Source: a virus
DNA: 62,902 nucleotides
IMG/VR virus record: IMGVR_UViG_3300042691_038517
Coordinates: 1-62,902 of that record
Direction: 5' to 3' (one strand)
Both the position numbers and the translations under genes were made by a program. The notes under the pieces are model-generated. The model did no database searches and was not told where the DNA came from. It saw nothing but the letters and a program-made list of their open reading frames with translations. Shown here one piece after another: positions 1-8,956 of this stretch (its first letter is position 1; each line of letters opens with the position of its first letter).

Positions 1-55
1 CGTTGTAGCACTTTAACTAGACTTTTATCTGTTGCTGTTGCTGTAACGCTGGGGC

Positions 56-493
56 TTACATTATGGCATAGCGCACTTGTAAGTTAACTTCTCCGACTGC
101 ATAAGGTGCTAATAGCCCTTCGTCGGTTACAATTGACTGAACTAATATTTCAGTTGTTTCGTAGTTTTTCGCTGTGTCGTATACAAGCACACGGTTACGA
201 TCTACACAGTGCTCTATGTCTTCCAGCAACTGCTCTAGCTGTAGTTGCGCTTCTTCACCGCGACAATAAACTTTTATGCACAAACCCAAGTAACCCCAAG
301 CAAATCCACCTGGATGATACTCGCGCTGTTCGCTGCCTGGTGTGCAGTACACAGCCGGAAAGTCTTCGACTTCGTCCCAGAACTTTAGTTTTGCATACGC
401 ATTGCCACTTAAGTTTACTTGATAAGGTTGGTTGCCGTCTATTAACTTTAGCTTTTCTGTTAGTGCGTTTAAAATTGAAGTTCTTCGACTCAT
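56..493 (-). CDS. probable head-tail completion protein
   Basis: A 145-residue protein with no motif I can name. It follows the connector and the 496-residue head gene in the same direction, and its start overlaps the end of that gene by 4 bases. In HK97-like modules this position is held by tail-terminator or neck proteins, so a role in closing the head-tail joint is an inference from order. The 55 bases beyond its stop show no convincing start of the next gene. Confidence 0.6.
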   Translation of the reverse strand: MSRRTSILNALTEKLKLIDGNQPYQVNLSGNAYAKLKFWDEVEDFPAVYCTPGSEQREYHPGGFAWGYLGLCIKVYCRGEEAQLQLEQLLEDIEHCVDRNRVLVYDTAKNYETTEILVQSIVTDEGLLAPYAVGEVNLQVRYAIM

Positions 494-1980
494 ATGTTAA
501 CGGCCCTTAAACGATTGCCGACTTGTTGTGTGGCGATTTCACGAATTGATTTGCTTATCAGCAGTTTAGGGTCTCGTGACCGTGGATTTTGCTGACGACC
601 GCCTTGTGAGAAGGTTGCGTATGGGTTTTTCATGTAACTGTAAAAAGCGGTTATCATACCGGCCCGGCTTTCGCTTAGCCTAACCACTTCTACGCTTTCT
701 GCAAATCTTCCTGATTGCAGGTTTAGTACGCTTCGGCTTGTGCCGTCGCCCATGTTTCTTTTTACGGCGTCAACTAGTCCTGCGTTTAAAACATTTTGCA
801 GTGAAACCAAATTAGCTTCGCTGTCTGCTAAACCAACTTGCACCGCTTTAGGGTTTGCTTTAACCGATGCAGTTTTATTTTTTAACTGCTTTAGTTTTCC
901 TATCTTAGCCGTATTCTTTTTTGGCTTAGCTAGCTTCAGCGAGTTAGATCCAATTTCTGCTCTTGGCGACTTATAAACCTTTTTGCTAGGTTTATTGTTA
1001 GATAAAATGTCTACAATGTCTGCTTCTATTAGCTTTACTAAACTTGGTGAACCATCGGTTGTTACTAAGGCTTCGCCTAGGGCTTTAGAAGACTTTAGTG
1101 TTTCTAGTAATGCTTGTTCTGGTATTTTGCCAGAAAATAAATCACGTAATTCTTTAACAATAGGTATACTGGAAGCACCAGCTTCGATGTTGTCAGTAGC
1201 TACTTGAATTTCTACTAAGTACTTGTCACTGCTTTTAATATACTCGGCATAAAGTGTTTGGTTTAATGCATCGGGTAAATTGGCAGTGTTTAAGTCATCT
1301 TGTATTAGTTTATTGATGTACTTGTCTAGTACATCAACCAATAATTTGCGCTGACTATCGGCTAGCTTATTAGCCTTTTCTATATCTTGCTTAAACTGTC
1401 TTGCTAAGTTTGCTGCCACGCTTACTACGTGACCTTTGTTAAAGTAAAAACCAAAAGAAGCTCTACGCTTGGCTTCTTTACTAATCTCGTCTAACTTTTG
1501 TTGTTTTTCGCTAGGCTTTAGTGTTTGATACTCTTTGCTTGAAGTAACTAATTTAGACTGAGTATCATAATATTTTTGCTCAGCCTCTTCATAAGCCAGT
1601 GCTACTTCTGGGTATAAAGCAAGTGCTTGATTTAATTTGGTTGTAATTGTGTCAAAACCAATATTTTTAAAGAATACCGCATTTTGACCGCCAACTTTTT
1701 TAGTAGTACCAACCAGTGACCTATCAGCATTTGCAGCAGTAGGAAGTCTAATTTCTTCCAGTAACAGTGAAGCTTCAAGGCTGTCTAAATCAATACCGGT
1801 AATGGTTTTGTACATTTTTTGTACAGTACCTTCGGTTATATAAAAACTGGTTTTTGAAGCAGCTTGTTCTTTAGTACGCAAAGTTTGTGCGCTTGCTGTT
1901 ACAATATTTTTGTTTGCTTTTTTGAGCCAGTCTTTATATACTTTGTCTTGAAGTAACGCACTAAACTGCTCGATAGCCAT
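490..1980 (-). CDS. head/virion-associated protein, function unknown
   Basis: A 496-residue, Lys- and Ala-rich protein whose middle is helical and charged (about residues 120-240). The C-terminal 90 residues look folded (GRFAESVEV, YSYMKNPYATFSQGGRQ). It lies between the connector gene and the head-completion gene, overlapping both by 1-4 bases, so co-translation is likely. The end of the gene encodes RDPKL using the scattered word GACCCTAAACTGC. A head-tail joining or HK97 gp10-like role is possible but unproven. Confidence 0.65.
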   Translation of the reverse strand: MAIEQFSALLQDKVYKDWLKKANKNIVTASAQTLRTKEQAASKTSFYITEGTVQKMYKTITGIDLDSLEASLLLEEIRLPTAANADRSLVGTTKKVGGQNAVFFKNIGFDTITTKLNQALALYPEVALAYEEAEQKYYDTQSKLVTSSKEYQTLKPSEKQQKLDEISKEAKRRASFGFYFNKGHVVSVAANLARQFKQDIEKANKLADSQRKLLVDVLDKYINKLIQDDLNTANLPDALNQTLYAEYIKSSDKYLVEIQVATDNIEAGASSIPIVKELRDLFSGKIPEQALLETLKSSKALGEALVTTDGSPSLVKLIEADIVDILSNNKPSKKVYKSPRAEIGSNSLKLAKPKKNTAKIGKLKQLKNKTASVKANPKAVQVGLADSEANLVSLQNVLNAGLVDAVKRNMGDGTSRSVLNLQSGRFAESVEVVRLSESRAGMITAFYSYMKNPYATFSQGGRQQNPRSRDPKLLISKSIREIATQQVGNRLRAVNI

Positions 1981-2555
1981 TATGTATAATCCGCTACGTA
2001 TAGGTCTAATACTCTGCGAATATGTGCTGGCAGGGTAGTAGTTGAAATATATTCTATTTGCACGGCATTAGTGCCAGGCGCTTTTGTTGAGTGAATTGCA
2101 GCGTCATTTTTGCGGTAATAAGTAACTAAGTCCATTACTGCAAGTTTTAAATCTTCAGGTATTACAGCATATCCAGCTGTGTAAGTAACAGTGTAACCAT
2201 TGATAGCATAAACAAACCCTTTTGGATCTAAGCTAACAACGCTGCCTTCTTGCAAATCTGTAACAAAGTCTTTGAATTCTTCCAGAGACACGTAATTTTG
2301 ACCGTAGTCAGTGCTGTATTCTAGTGACAGCAGTGTTAGTAGCGGGTACTCTTTTAAGTAGTACTTTGTGTCACCGCCGTTGAATACTTCGATTTTTGCG
2401 TCGTTGGCAAAATCGCCAAAAGATCTGCGGCAGTAGCTTTTTACTAGTTGAGATACTTTTGGAATTAGCGTATCTATTTCTGTGTCTTGATTTGTAGAAG
2501 TAATACCTGCATACGCCTTATACTCTGCTTTAGTTATCAGTTGTGTTACTGCCAT
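1980..2555 (-). CDS. head-tail connector (gp6-like adaptor)
   Basis: A 191-residue protein with the usual plan of phage connector/adaptor proteins: an N-terminal helical region (LITKAEYKAYAGI, then a stretch ending YCRRSFG), a beta-rich middle (KYYLKEYPLLTLLSLEY, VYAINGYTVTYTAGY) and helical VPEDLK-type sequence near residue 135. These proteins form a ring under the portal. It is the first gene after a hairpin-rich gap downstream of the capsid gene, which fits its place. A GGAGCCC sequence lies just before the ATG. Confidence 0.75.
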   Translation of the reverse strand: MAVTQLITKAEYKAYAGITSTNQDTEIDTLIPKVSQLVKSYCRRSFGDFANDAKIEVFNGGDTKYYLKEYPLLTLLSLEYSTDYGQNYVSLEEFKDFVTDLQEGSVVSLDPKGFVYAINGYTVTYTAGYAVIPEDLKLAVMDLVTYYRKNDAAIHSTKAPGTNAVQIEYISTTTLPAHIRRVLDLYVADYT

Positions 2556-2589
2556 GTACAGGGCTCCTTTTAATGCATAGGCATATTAT

Positions 2590-2648
2590 TGTCTTTTAAT
2601 ACGACTCTGAGAATCGTATTAAAAGACAAGGAACTTTCGTTCCTTGTC
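2590..2648 (-). terminator. two overlapping hairpins after the capsid gene
   Basis: Read leftward, a 10-bp stem with a GAAA loop (2625-2648) is followed by TTTTAATA, a typical intrinsic terminator. The last bases of that stem also belong to a second perfect 16-bp stem (2589-2604 with 2614-2629). Both cannot form at once. This is seen directly; use as a partial terminator or a switch that lowers connector expression relative to capsid is inferred. Confidence 0.8.
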
Positions 2649-2655
2649 AAATTAA

Positions 2656-4584
2656 TTAAGGTACAAAACGTAGGGCAGAAACTGCTGGTCCTAGGTTAGT
2701 TGTAACTTGAGTCATACCGGTACGTAGGCTAGCTACCATAACACGGCGTTGTGTCTCTACTAAGTCTTGTGTGTCTACACGTAGACCACGCTGATTACCA
2801 ACCAAGAAGTTACCTGGTGCAAAGCAGATTGCGTTAACAGCACCGTCAGCCTTGTCAGCAAATTCAGCACTTACAAGAACTGGTGTGTTACCGATTGCAC
2901 CGATTTGACCGGTTAACAGAGTGGCTCTGTCGTTACCAACTTTGTCAACTGTTAGGAAGTTGGTGTCTTCTAGTAGGTCGTAGTAACCTTCTGTGCTTAC
3001 GATGTAAACTAGTTCTGCTGGATCTAGACCCCATGCACCTAGGTCACGACGCATAGCTTGTAGCTTAGCAACAGTAGTCTTTTCAGCATTGCTGATATCT
3101 AGTGTAACAGCGCTTACTGCGTCGTATGCTGCTAGACCTTTAACTGGGTCGCTACCGGAACCTGCACCACGTAGCATAGCGCGATCAACTGCGCGAGCAA
3201 CACGGCGAACCATAGCATCACGAATAACAGGCATAATAGCAACTAGGCTGTCTTCTTCTTCTTCGTAGGCAACGTATTCGTTTGTTGCAACTTTGTACGC
3301 GTTTAGAGTAATTTCTTTTAGCGCGTGTGTTGCTGTAGTACCAGCGGAAGCTGTTGTACCAAATGCTGAGTTAGCCATCCATGTTGCAACACCAGCTTCT
3401 GGGTTCACAGGAATAGTCATAACGTTAGTTTGCATTGCAATGCCACGTAGGGTAGGAGCAACAACTAAACGACGGCGAACTTCGTTTTCCATGTTTAGAG
3501 AAACTTCTAGTTCCCATGTGTCGCTTGGTAGGTGAGCACCGTACTTTTGTACCATTTCACGACCAAACTTAGTGTCAGCTAAGCTCTTACCAGCCATTTT
3601 AGCTAGGATAACAGCCTTTTCCTTGTCGGCGTAAGACATTTCACCGGCTTTGCCGTCTGTGAATTGCATACGTGACTTTTGGATAGCTTCTAGTTCAGCA
3701 GCCTTTTCCTTTAGGCTAGCTTCTAGGCCTGCAACAACAGACTTAGTTTCTTCAGCTTGAGCAGCGAAACGCTTCTCAACTTCAGCCAATAGTGCTTCTG
3801 CACCAGTTGTAGTTGGTGTTGCTAGAGCAACAGCAGCTTTGATTTTTGCATCTAGTTCAGCCTGAGTTGCAGCAGCGGCAGCTTTTTCTTTAGCAGCCTT
3901 TTCTTGTGCTTCTAGCAGGGACTTAGTGGCTTGTTCGGCGGCAGCAGTAGCAGCGTCAGCCAACATTTTTTGTACTTGTTCTGGAGTCATTTCCAATTCC
4001 TTTGTGATATCGCTTTTTGCTTCGCCGGAGGCTTCTAGCCCTTTAGCTGAGTCGCTTGGGTTAGCAAATTGCATTTTGAAACTTTTAAATTCTTCGGCTG
4101 TGTCAAACGCCTTAGAAAGACTAAATAGTGTATTTTGATTAGCTGGCACAGACACAACTGAGATTTCGTGCAGTTCCAGTTCTTTTACAACAAACAGCTC
4201 TAAGGCTGAATTATATTCCGCATCAGCGATACGGAAACCAATGCTAAAGGCGGTTAGCACGCCGTCTTTTACAAGATCGTAAACATCTCCAGCCGCTTTA
4301 GAAATCCGTGCTTTTATCCACAAACCTTTTGCGTCAACGCGATGCTCAATCATCCTGCCAATAGGTTCACTGTGATTGTGGTACGCTAGAATTACTGGAT
4401 TTTTCAAGTAATTCTCTACGCCCTTTTCCCACACGCTGGCAGGAACAATATCACCGTGTCTATCAACGTCAACAGTGGATGCATAACCTTCGATAGTTAC
4501 GCTTTCGTTGTTGTCGTCTGCGGCAGGTAGAGTGCTCTTTGTAAAAGAACTGTTTAAAAACAGGACTTTATTTTTATCTACCAT
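2656..4584 (-). CDS. prohead protease - major capsid protein fusion
   Basis: A 642-residue polyprotein. Residues 1-170 are an HK97 (U35) prohead protease: VTIEGYASTVDVDRHGD, the catalytic His in AYHNHSEPIGR, the Ser in LTAFSIGFRI and LHEISVVSVPANQN. Residues 200-310 are Ala/Glu/Lys-rich coiled coil, as in a scaffolding delta domain. The rest is HK97-fold capsid (WELEVSLNMENEVRRR, VNAICFAPGNFLV). The protease would cut itself and the scaffold away during head maturation. The three are usually separate or pairwise fused genes; here all are one frame, with no internal stop. Confidence 0.92.
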   Translation of the reverse strand: MVDKNKVLFLNSSFTKSTLPAADDNNESVTIEGYASTVDVDRHGDIVPASVWEKGVENYLKNPVILAYHNHSEPIGRMIEHRVDAKGLWIKARISKAAGDVYDLVKDGVLTAFSIGFRIADAEYNSALELFVVKELELHEISVVSVPANQNTLFSLSKAFDTAEEFKSFKMQFANPSDSAKGLEASGEAKSDITKELEMTPEQVQKMLADAATAAAEQATKSLLEAQEKAAKEKAAAAATQAELDAKIKAAVALATPTTTGAEALLAEVEKRFAAQAEETKSVVAGLEASLKEKAAELEAIQKSRMQFTDGKAGEMSYADKEKAVILAKMAGKSLADTKFGREMVQKYGAHLPSDTWELEVSLNMENEVRRRLVVAPTLRGIAMQTNVMTIPVNPEAGVATWMANSAFGTTASAGTTATHALKEITLNAYKVATNEYVAYEEEEDSLVAIMPVIRDAMVRRVARAVDRAMLRGAGSGSDPVKGLAAYDAVSAVTLDISNAEKTTVAKLQAMRRDLGAWGLDPAELVYIVSTEGYYDLLEDTNFLTVDKVGNDRATLLTGQIGAIGNTPVLVSAEFADKADGAVNAICFAPGNFLVGNQRGLRVDTQDLVETQRRVMVASLRTGMTQVTTNLGPAVSALRFVP

Positions 4585-4598
4585 AATACCCCTTTGTG

Positions 4599-5783
4599 TT
4601 ATTCCTGAGCGGAGGCGGGACGTCCTCCAGTGCTAGGATTTGCGGCTGAACCTGCAATATTTGCAGGAATTCGTAAATCATCACTGCCAGGCTTTGGTTC
4701 ATAACGCAACTCTACACGAGCTTCGTTTGGACTAATAATACCACCATTTACTAATGTTGCGTGGTAAGCGGCAATGTCTTTTAATTCTGGTTGTAGTGCT
4801 GAAACGGAGCTGGTAATAGCTTCAACGTCGTAGCCAAAGTAGCGTTCAACAGCACTAATAAACTTGCGGTTTATTGGCAGTACTGTTTCTAAGTAGAATA
4901 GTCTTAGGTTAGGCGAAATGTTTGCGTTATTGCCACCTTGCAACAAGATTGGTGGGACACCAATAGCTTGCATTATTTTTTCACCATGGGTTTTAATTGA
5001 CGTATCAAAATCCATGTCTTTGAAATTGGTTTCGGCCAATTGATGTGGCTTTAGTCCCGAATCCAAAATAACTGGGCGCTTGCCGCCGTTTTTAACGTTG
5101 TACTTTTGCAGCCAGTATTGAATTGTTTTTTCTTTTGCAACTTGTGACAGTGTGTTGTCAGTTGTTAGTACTAAACCAAACACAGCACCGTTGTCAAAGA
5201 AGTTTTCTTGAAACTGCTGCATTGAGTAAAGCAAATTAATTGACCTGTCTGCTGCTTGCAGTCGGCTTGCACCGCGATAAATAGATTCTGAACTTAAATC
5301 GCGGAAGTAGAAAACTTCAGACTCTTTGAAGTCTACCATGCCATTGTAGCGAAAACCCTTGATAAAGGTTTTTTCGTCGGTCATGATCTCCACTTTGCTG
5401 GCTGGCAGGTGGTACATAAACGTACCATCAAAGTGTACAAATGCGTTGCCTTCTATGACGAAATCAGTAAAAAGCGAACTGCGAAAATCTTGTGCTGACT
5501 GATAAGGATTTGGACGAAAGTTCAACAGCGTGTTTAGTGTTTTTTGGCGAACGCCTGTGACAACTCCGTCGTGTACTTTGTCTTTTATATCGTAGTCTAG
5601 TGAAGCCGCTGAGTTAACCAGTAAACTTACTGAACGGTTAACTGACTCTAATTTTTGAAAGCTTTGAAAGTAACTGATTTTCGAATCAGTGCCAACTTGT
5701 GTGCCTTCTTCTTGTGCAATACGCACTTGAGCCGGATTCAGTTTTTCACGAATCCAGCTAGATGATTTTGTTATCCAACTCAT
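4599..5783 (-). CDS. portal protein (HK97 family)
   Basis: A 394-residue portal, the dodecameric ring through which DNA enters and leaves the head. Family features are visible: RKTLNTLLNFRPNPYQSA, FRSSLFTDFVIEGNAFVH, EIMTDEKTFIKGFRYNG, an SIYRGASRLQAADRSI helix and the conserved GVPPILLQGG near residue 285, followed by ETVLPINRKF. The length is typical. It lies just upstream of the protease-capsid gene with a 14-base gap, in the standard order terminase, portal, protease, capsid. Confidence 0.92.
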   Translation of the reverse strand: MSWITKSSSWIREKLNPAQVRIAQEEGTQVGTDSKISYFQSFQKLESVNRSVSLLVNSAASLDYDIKDKVHDGVVTGVRQKTLNTLLNFRPNPYQSAQDFRSSLFTDFVIEGNAFVHFDGTFMYHLPASKVEIMTDEKTFIKGFRYNGMVDFKESEVFYFRDLSSESIYRGASRLQAADRSINLLYSMQQFQENFFDNGAVFGLVLTTDNTLSQVAKEKTIQYWLQKYNVKNGGKRPVILDSGLKPHQLAETNFKDMDFDTSIKTHGEKIMQAIGVPPILLQGGNNANISPNLRLFYLETVLPINRKFISAVERYFGYDVEAITSSVSALQPELKDIAAYHATLVNGGIISPNEARVELRYEPKPGSDDLRIPANIAGSAANPSTGGRPASAQE

Positions 5784-5791
5784 GTTTGCCC

Positions 5792-6223
5792 TTAAATAAA
5801 CCGCGAGAAAAATGAGTTGTGTGTGCTTTGGGGAACGGCTTTATCACCATGAACGTGCTTTGTGCGCTGTGTTTCAATCCAGTGCTGCTGTTTTGGTTCG
5901 GAACCTACTGCTGGAGCTTTTCCATAAATCGAGTGCAGCGCTACATGATGCGGATTACAAAGGGTGTAAACTTTGTCATATAACTCTATTCGATGCTCAT
6001 CAATAAATTCATCACGAACAGCTAAAATGCCTTCGTCTGTTGATATGTCGTAACCTTTGCGCGCAGCCCACGTTTCTAGTAGTATTGTAATTGAGTGTAG
6101 GTGGTGAAGCTCTAAGTCTTTTGTAGTATCGCAAATAAAACACTGCGATTTTTTATCGTATGCCGCCTTGGCACGATCACGTACCCACTTTACAGGAATA
6201 CGTTTGTTTGTGTTCTTGGCCAT
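5792..6223 (-). CDS. HNH endonuclease between terminase and portal
   Basis: A 143-residue HNH nuclease: CFICDTTKDLELHHLH gives the paired Cys and His-His core, and LCNPHHVALHS the final metal-binding part. HNH proteins beside terminase genes help packaging cleavage in several HK97-like phages, so this may be a packaging partner rather than a selfish element. It has its own consensus promoter 30-60 bases upstream, which suggests independent timing. A homing role cannot be excluded. Confidence 0.85.
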   Translation of the reverse strand: MAKNTNKRIPVKWVRDRAKAAYDKKSQCFICDTTKDLELHHLHSITILLETWAARKGYDISTDEGILAVRDEFIDEHRIELYDKVYTLCNPHHVALHSIYGKAPAVGSEPKQQHWIETQRTKHVHGDKAVPQSTHNSFFSRFI

Positions 6224-6254
6224 TTTTTATTTGGACCTTCTTGAGATTACTAGT

Positions 6255-6283
6255 ATTATACAAGGTATGCAACAAAAAGTCAA
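6255..6283 (-). promoter_or_regulatory. leftward promoter of the HNH/portal/capsid genes
   Basis: On the minus strand TTGACT and TATAAT are separated by 17 bases, pointing at the HNH gene and the head operon beyond it. Confidence 0.8.
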
Positions 6284-6318
6284 TACCAGAATTTATGTTG
6301 CAGGTAGCGTGTTTGTAC

Positions 6319-6347
6319 TTGAACACTCAGCCAAACTCGTGTATAAT
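6319..6347 (+). promoter_or_regulatory. rightward promoter antisense to terL
   Basis: TTGAAC, 17 bases, TATAAT on the plus strand. No rightward protein gene follows: the predicted start is near 6354 and runs into the 3' end of the leftward large terminase gene. It could make an antisense RNA. Confidence 0.6.
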
Positions 6348-6369
6348 AGAATATTAAGTACAATACCGT

Positions 6370-7656
6370 TTACAGTGTATATGTATACAAGGCATAGCGA
6401 ATAGCATCGGCCATGTGGGAGTACTCATCATGCTTGGGACGTTCTTTTTGTAAACCTTCTTTATTATCCCAACGATACTGGTCAAACACTGCCAGTGAGT
6501 GTGTGCAGTGCGGTGCTACTTTTAAGCGGCCTTGGGCTACTAGTGTTTGCACGTACGCAATACCAGGCAGTACATCTTTTTTGGCTTTGGTTGACGCCAA
6601 GTCGTAGATGTATGCTAGGTCTGAGGCAAACTGTGCTGCAGCCGAGTCAATAAAAATGGTTTCCACACCCCAACGACCACACATGGTTTTAAATGCTTCG
6701 GCGTGTTCGGCAGTAGTAGCTTCGTTTTGCAAGTACTCGTCAACAATCCAAAACCAATCAGTTGTTTGGTCGTAGATGATTACCACAAAAGCTGTGTAGT
6801 CACGATAACCAGGGTCGCAGCCAGCTATGGCTTCACCAAGCAAGTTTATAGGCGGTTCCATTACATCACTAGGTGCCAGCGAATAAATCTGACCCTCAAA
6901 CACGGTAAATGAAGCCAAGTATTCTTGTTCAAATTCTGCTTTACTCATCGACCTGCGTGCTTCGGCAACATCCGACTCAGCCATACGAGTATTTTCCGAA
7001 TAGTCCGCTTGTAAGCTAATCCATTCTGGAAAGTTAGGATCAAACCCACGTTGATAAAATTGACTAAACCAGTTGTTGCGGCCACGCGGTGTGGAAATAA
7101 AAATTGCTTTACTACCAGGCTTGTCTAGGGTAGGACGTAGCGCAACGTTAAAGGCTGCTTCGCCATCACTACCCAGTGCAGCTTCGTCAAAAATAATCAA
7201 GTCATACGATCGGCCAACGCAACTATCCACGGTTGACAGCGAGCCCATACGAATCGTTGAACCGTTTTCCAGTTCAATGATTTTATCCTTTAAGTTATCA
7301 CGCGCAACTTCTAAGTCAAAGTGTTTGATCAACCGGCGTTGCAGTTCAAACGAAATGCCTGACAAGTTATAGTTAGGCGACATGATTAAGACGTTAGACC
7401 CAGGTACCAGTGATACCAATTGACCTACCACGTTGGCTATGTAAGTTTTGCCCAGGCGCCGGGCCAGCGCAGCACACACAAAACGGTACTTGGGGTCGTT
7501 GACAGCATTGATTAGTGCAATTTGGGGTCGGTTTATGGTGTCGTAGATGCCTAGTAGTTTAAGGTAGTTGGTAATCGGCAGTTTAATAAACCGTGTGGTG
7601 GGTGAGAAATCAACAATTGCATCACACTCTACGTCTGCTCGAGATATGGTCAGCAT
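6370..7656 (-). CDS. terL: terminase large subunit
   Basis: The ATPase-nuclease motor that fills the head. Walker A-like ARRLGKTYIANV (about residue 66), Walker B LIIFDEAAL (about 155), the coupling motif IFISTPRG, and nuclease acidic residues in AGCDPGYRDYTAFVV (about 279) and TIFIDSAAAQ. The 428-residue length is normal. Its ATG overlaps the stop of the small subunit gene by one base, so translation is coupled. A promoter on the opposite strand fires into its 3' end. Confidence 0.93.
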   Translation of the reverse strand: MLTISRADVECDAIVDFSPTTRFIKLPITNYLKLLGIYDTINRPQIALINAVNDPKYRFVCAALARRLGKTYIANVVGQLVSLVPGSNVLIMSPNYNLSGISFELQRRLIKHFDLEVARDNLKDKIIELENGSTIRMGSLSTVDSCVGRSYDLIIFDEAALGSDGEAAFNVALRPTLDKPGSKAIFISTPRGRNNWFSQFYQRGFDPNFPEWISLQADYSENTRMAESDVAEARRSMSKAEFEQEYLASFTVFEGQIYSLAPSDVMEPPINLLGEAIAGCDPGYRDYTAFVVIIYDQTTDWFWIVDEYLQNEATTAEHAEAFKTMCGRWGVETIFIDSAAAQFASDLAYIYDLASTKAKKDVLPGIAYVQTLVAQGRLKVAPHCTHSLAVFDQYRWDNKEGLQKERPKHDEYSHMADAIRYALYTYTL

Positions 7657-8132
7657 TAAACACCCTCGCCACTTATAAGTCTACTCACCAATTGTGAATA
7701 CTTTGACCCGTCTAAGCCTTCGTTGATTTGGACGTTAACTTGCTTTTGTGGGCCGCTTGGGCCTTGGCGCAGTTTTTCAAGTTGGATTTCGCGGTCCAGC
7801 AAATCCATCGACATTTTATGACTAAGGTGTAGCAGGTCAGCAATATCCTTAGTGCTTCCAGTTTGTGATTCATGCAGTTCCTGAAATTTTTGTTTGATAA
7901 GTGCATCCATGGCCGCACGCATTTCAAACTTGTTGTTGAATCCGGTGTCACGGAATACAGCGTCGATGTACGCCTTTACCTCACGGCGGGAGAGTATTTC
8001 AGTGACCAGAGCCGGAGGCAAGTCTAGTTCATCAGCCACACGTTTACTATCCTGCAGTTGCAGGTAACAGTTGGCCACTTCCAACATTTCCGGGGCGATT
8101 TGGAGAGTTTCAGCAGGTAAATTTTGCGTCAT
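7656..8132 (-). CDS. terS: terminase small subunit (probable)
   Basis: A 158-residue protein directly upstream of and overlapping terL. The N-terminal part reads as a helix-turn-helix (YLQLQDSKRVADELDLPPALVTEILSR), as expected of the DNA-recognition domain of small terminases; a helical oligomerisation region (KQKFQELHE, MSMDLLDREIQLEKLRQG) follows. Its role would be to choose the packaging site. The assignment rests on order and fold-like pattern, not on a diagnostic motif. A G-rich repeat block lies just upstream. Confidence 0.8.
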   Translation of the reverse strand: MTQNLPAETLQIAPEMLEVANCYLQLQDSKRVADELDLPPALVTEILSRREVKAYIDAVFRDTGFNNKFEMRAAMDALIKQKFQELHESQTGSTKDIADLLHLSHKMSMDLLDREIQLEKLRQGPSGPQKQVNVQINEGLDGSKYSQLVSRLISGEGV

Positions 8133-8153
8133 AAGTTGGTCCTTTGTGGTGGA

Positions 8154-8183
8154 TTATACCACGGGGGCGTGTACATGGGCAAG
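8154..8183 (-). promoter_or_regulatory. leftward promoter of the terminase genes
   Basis: Minus-strand TTGCCC, 18 bases, TATAAT, followed by a short leader with AAAGGA before the terS ATG. Confidence 0.65.
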
Positions 8184-8209
8184 TGGGAATTTTTGTGTGG
8201 TGTGGGAAG

Positions 8210-8259
8210 TTGGGGACGGTTTGGGGCGGCTTGGGGTCGGTTTGGTTGGTTTAGGGTCG
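8210..8259 (+). repeat. G-rich tandem repeats upstream of terS
   Basis: The plus strand holds three near-identical 10-11 base units (TTGGGGACGGT, TTGGGGCGGC, TTGGGGTCGGT) followed by weaker ones, ending in the scattered word TTTAGGGTC. Such iterated sites next to a small terminase gene could be its recognition (pac) site; G-quadruplex formation is also possible. Confidence 0.7.
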
Positions 8260-8712
8260 AACAAACTTGCCGTGTAAAATTTCTGCTGCTTCCATATACG
8301 CCGCATAAGCTTCTTCGGGTGTATCATAGCTGCCTAAATAATGTCCTTGATTTTTATACGTTATTCTGGCCTCATAACGTCTAGCTTTATTATAGCTTAC
8401 CCCTTTAGGTAATTCTTTAGATACATTTGGACGATTTGTTTGTTTTCCTCTATTTGCGCTATTTTGAGATTGAGTAGCTAATCGTAAATTTTCTATTCTG
8501 TTATTATAGGGATCACCGTCGATATGATCTATTTGTATGCCTTCAGGTATTGGTCCATTAAACATTTCCCATATAATACGATGAGCGTAATAGCGTTTAC
8601 CAGAAATTTGTACTCTTATATAACCTTTATCGTGCATGTTTGAATAAATATGTCCTGTAGATTTATTGATCAATAGTCCGTCATCGTAAATAAATTTGTC
8701 GTGTAAGCTCAT
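8251..8712 (-). CDS. HNH homing endonuclease with AP2-like domain
   Basis: A 153-residue free-standing homing endonuclease. The HNH core is RIIWEMFNGPIPEGIQIDHI and DGDPYNNRIENLRLATQ; the C-terminal part (GVSYNKARRYEARI and GHYLGSYDTPEEAYAAY) is an AP2-type DNA-binding domain. It has its own minus-strand TATAAT (8734-8739) and sits at the switch between leftward late genes and rightward small genes, the kind of boundary such elements invade. It need not contribute to phage growth. Confidence 0.9.
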   Translation of the reverse strand: MSLHDKFIYDDGLLINKSTGHIYSNMHDKGYIRVQISGKRYYAHRIIWEMFNGPIPEGIQIDHIDGDPYNNRIENLRLATQSQNSANRGKQTNRPNVSKELPKGVSYNKARRYEARITYKNQGHYLGSYDTPEEAYAAYMEAAEILHGKFVRP

Positions 8713-8922
8713 AAATTCTCCTTGAATATGTTAAATTATACCACGACAGCAGGGTGGGCACAAGTTTAAGTTTATCAATGCTTTGGCACCTTACCTGTTT
8801 TTAGTTTGTCCTATAAATAGGCCGTGTGGGTGGGCGCAGTGATCTGTGTGAATTTTTAAGTCTACTAACCGCCCCTAGTCTGTGTACTTTTGTTTCCTAA
8901 GCGATTTGTGAACGAACTAGCT

Positions 8923-8944
8923 AATTGTAACAGTTTGTAACAGT
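8923..8944 (+). promoter_or_regulatory. 22-bp site, copy 1 (TGTAACAGTT direct repeat)
   Basis: AATTGTAACAGTTTGTAACAGT contains two TGTAACAGT units in tandem. The exact reverse complement recurs at 13714-13735. Together they flank the block of small rightward genes, so an operator or another protein site is likely. Confidence 0.6.
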
Positions 8945-8956
8945 TGCAGAAAATTG

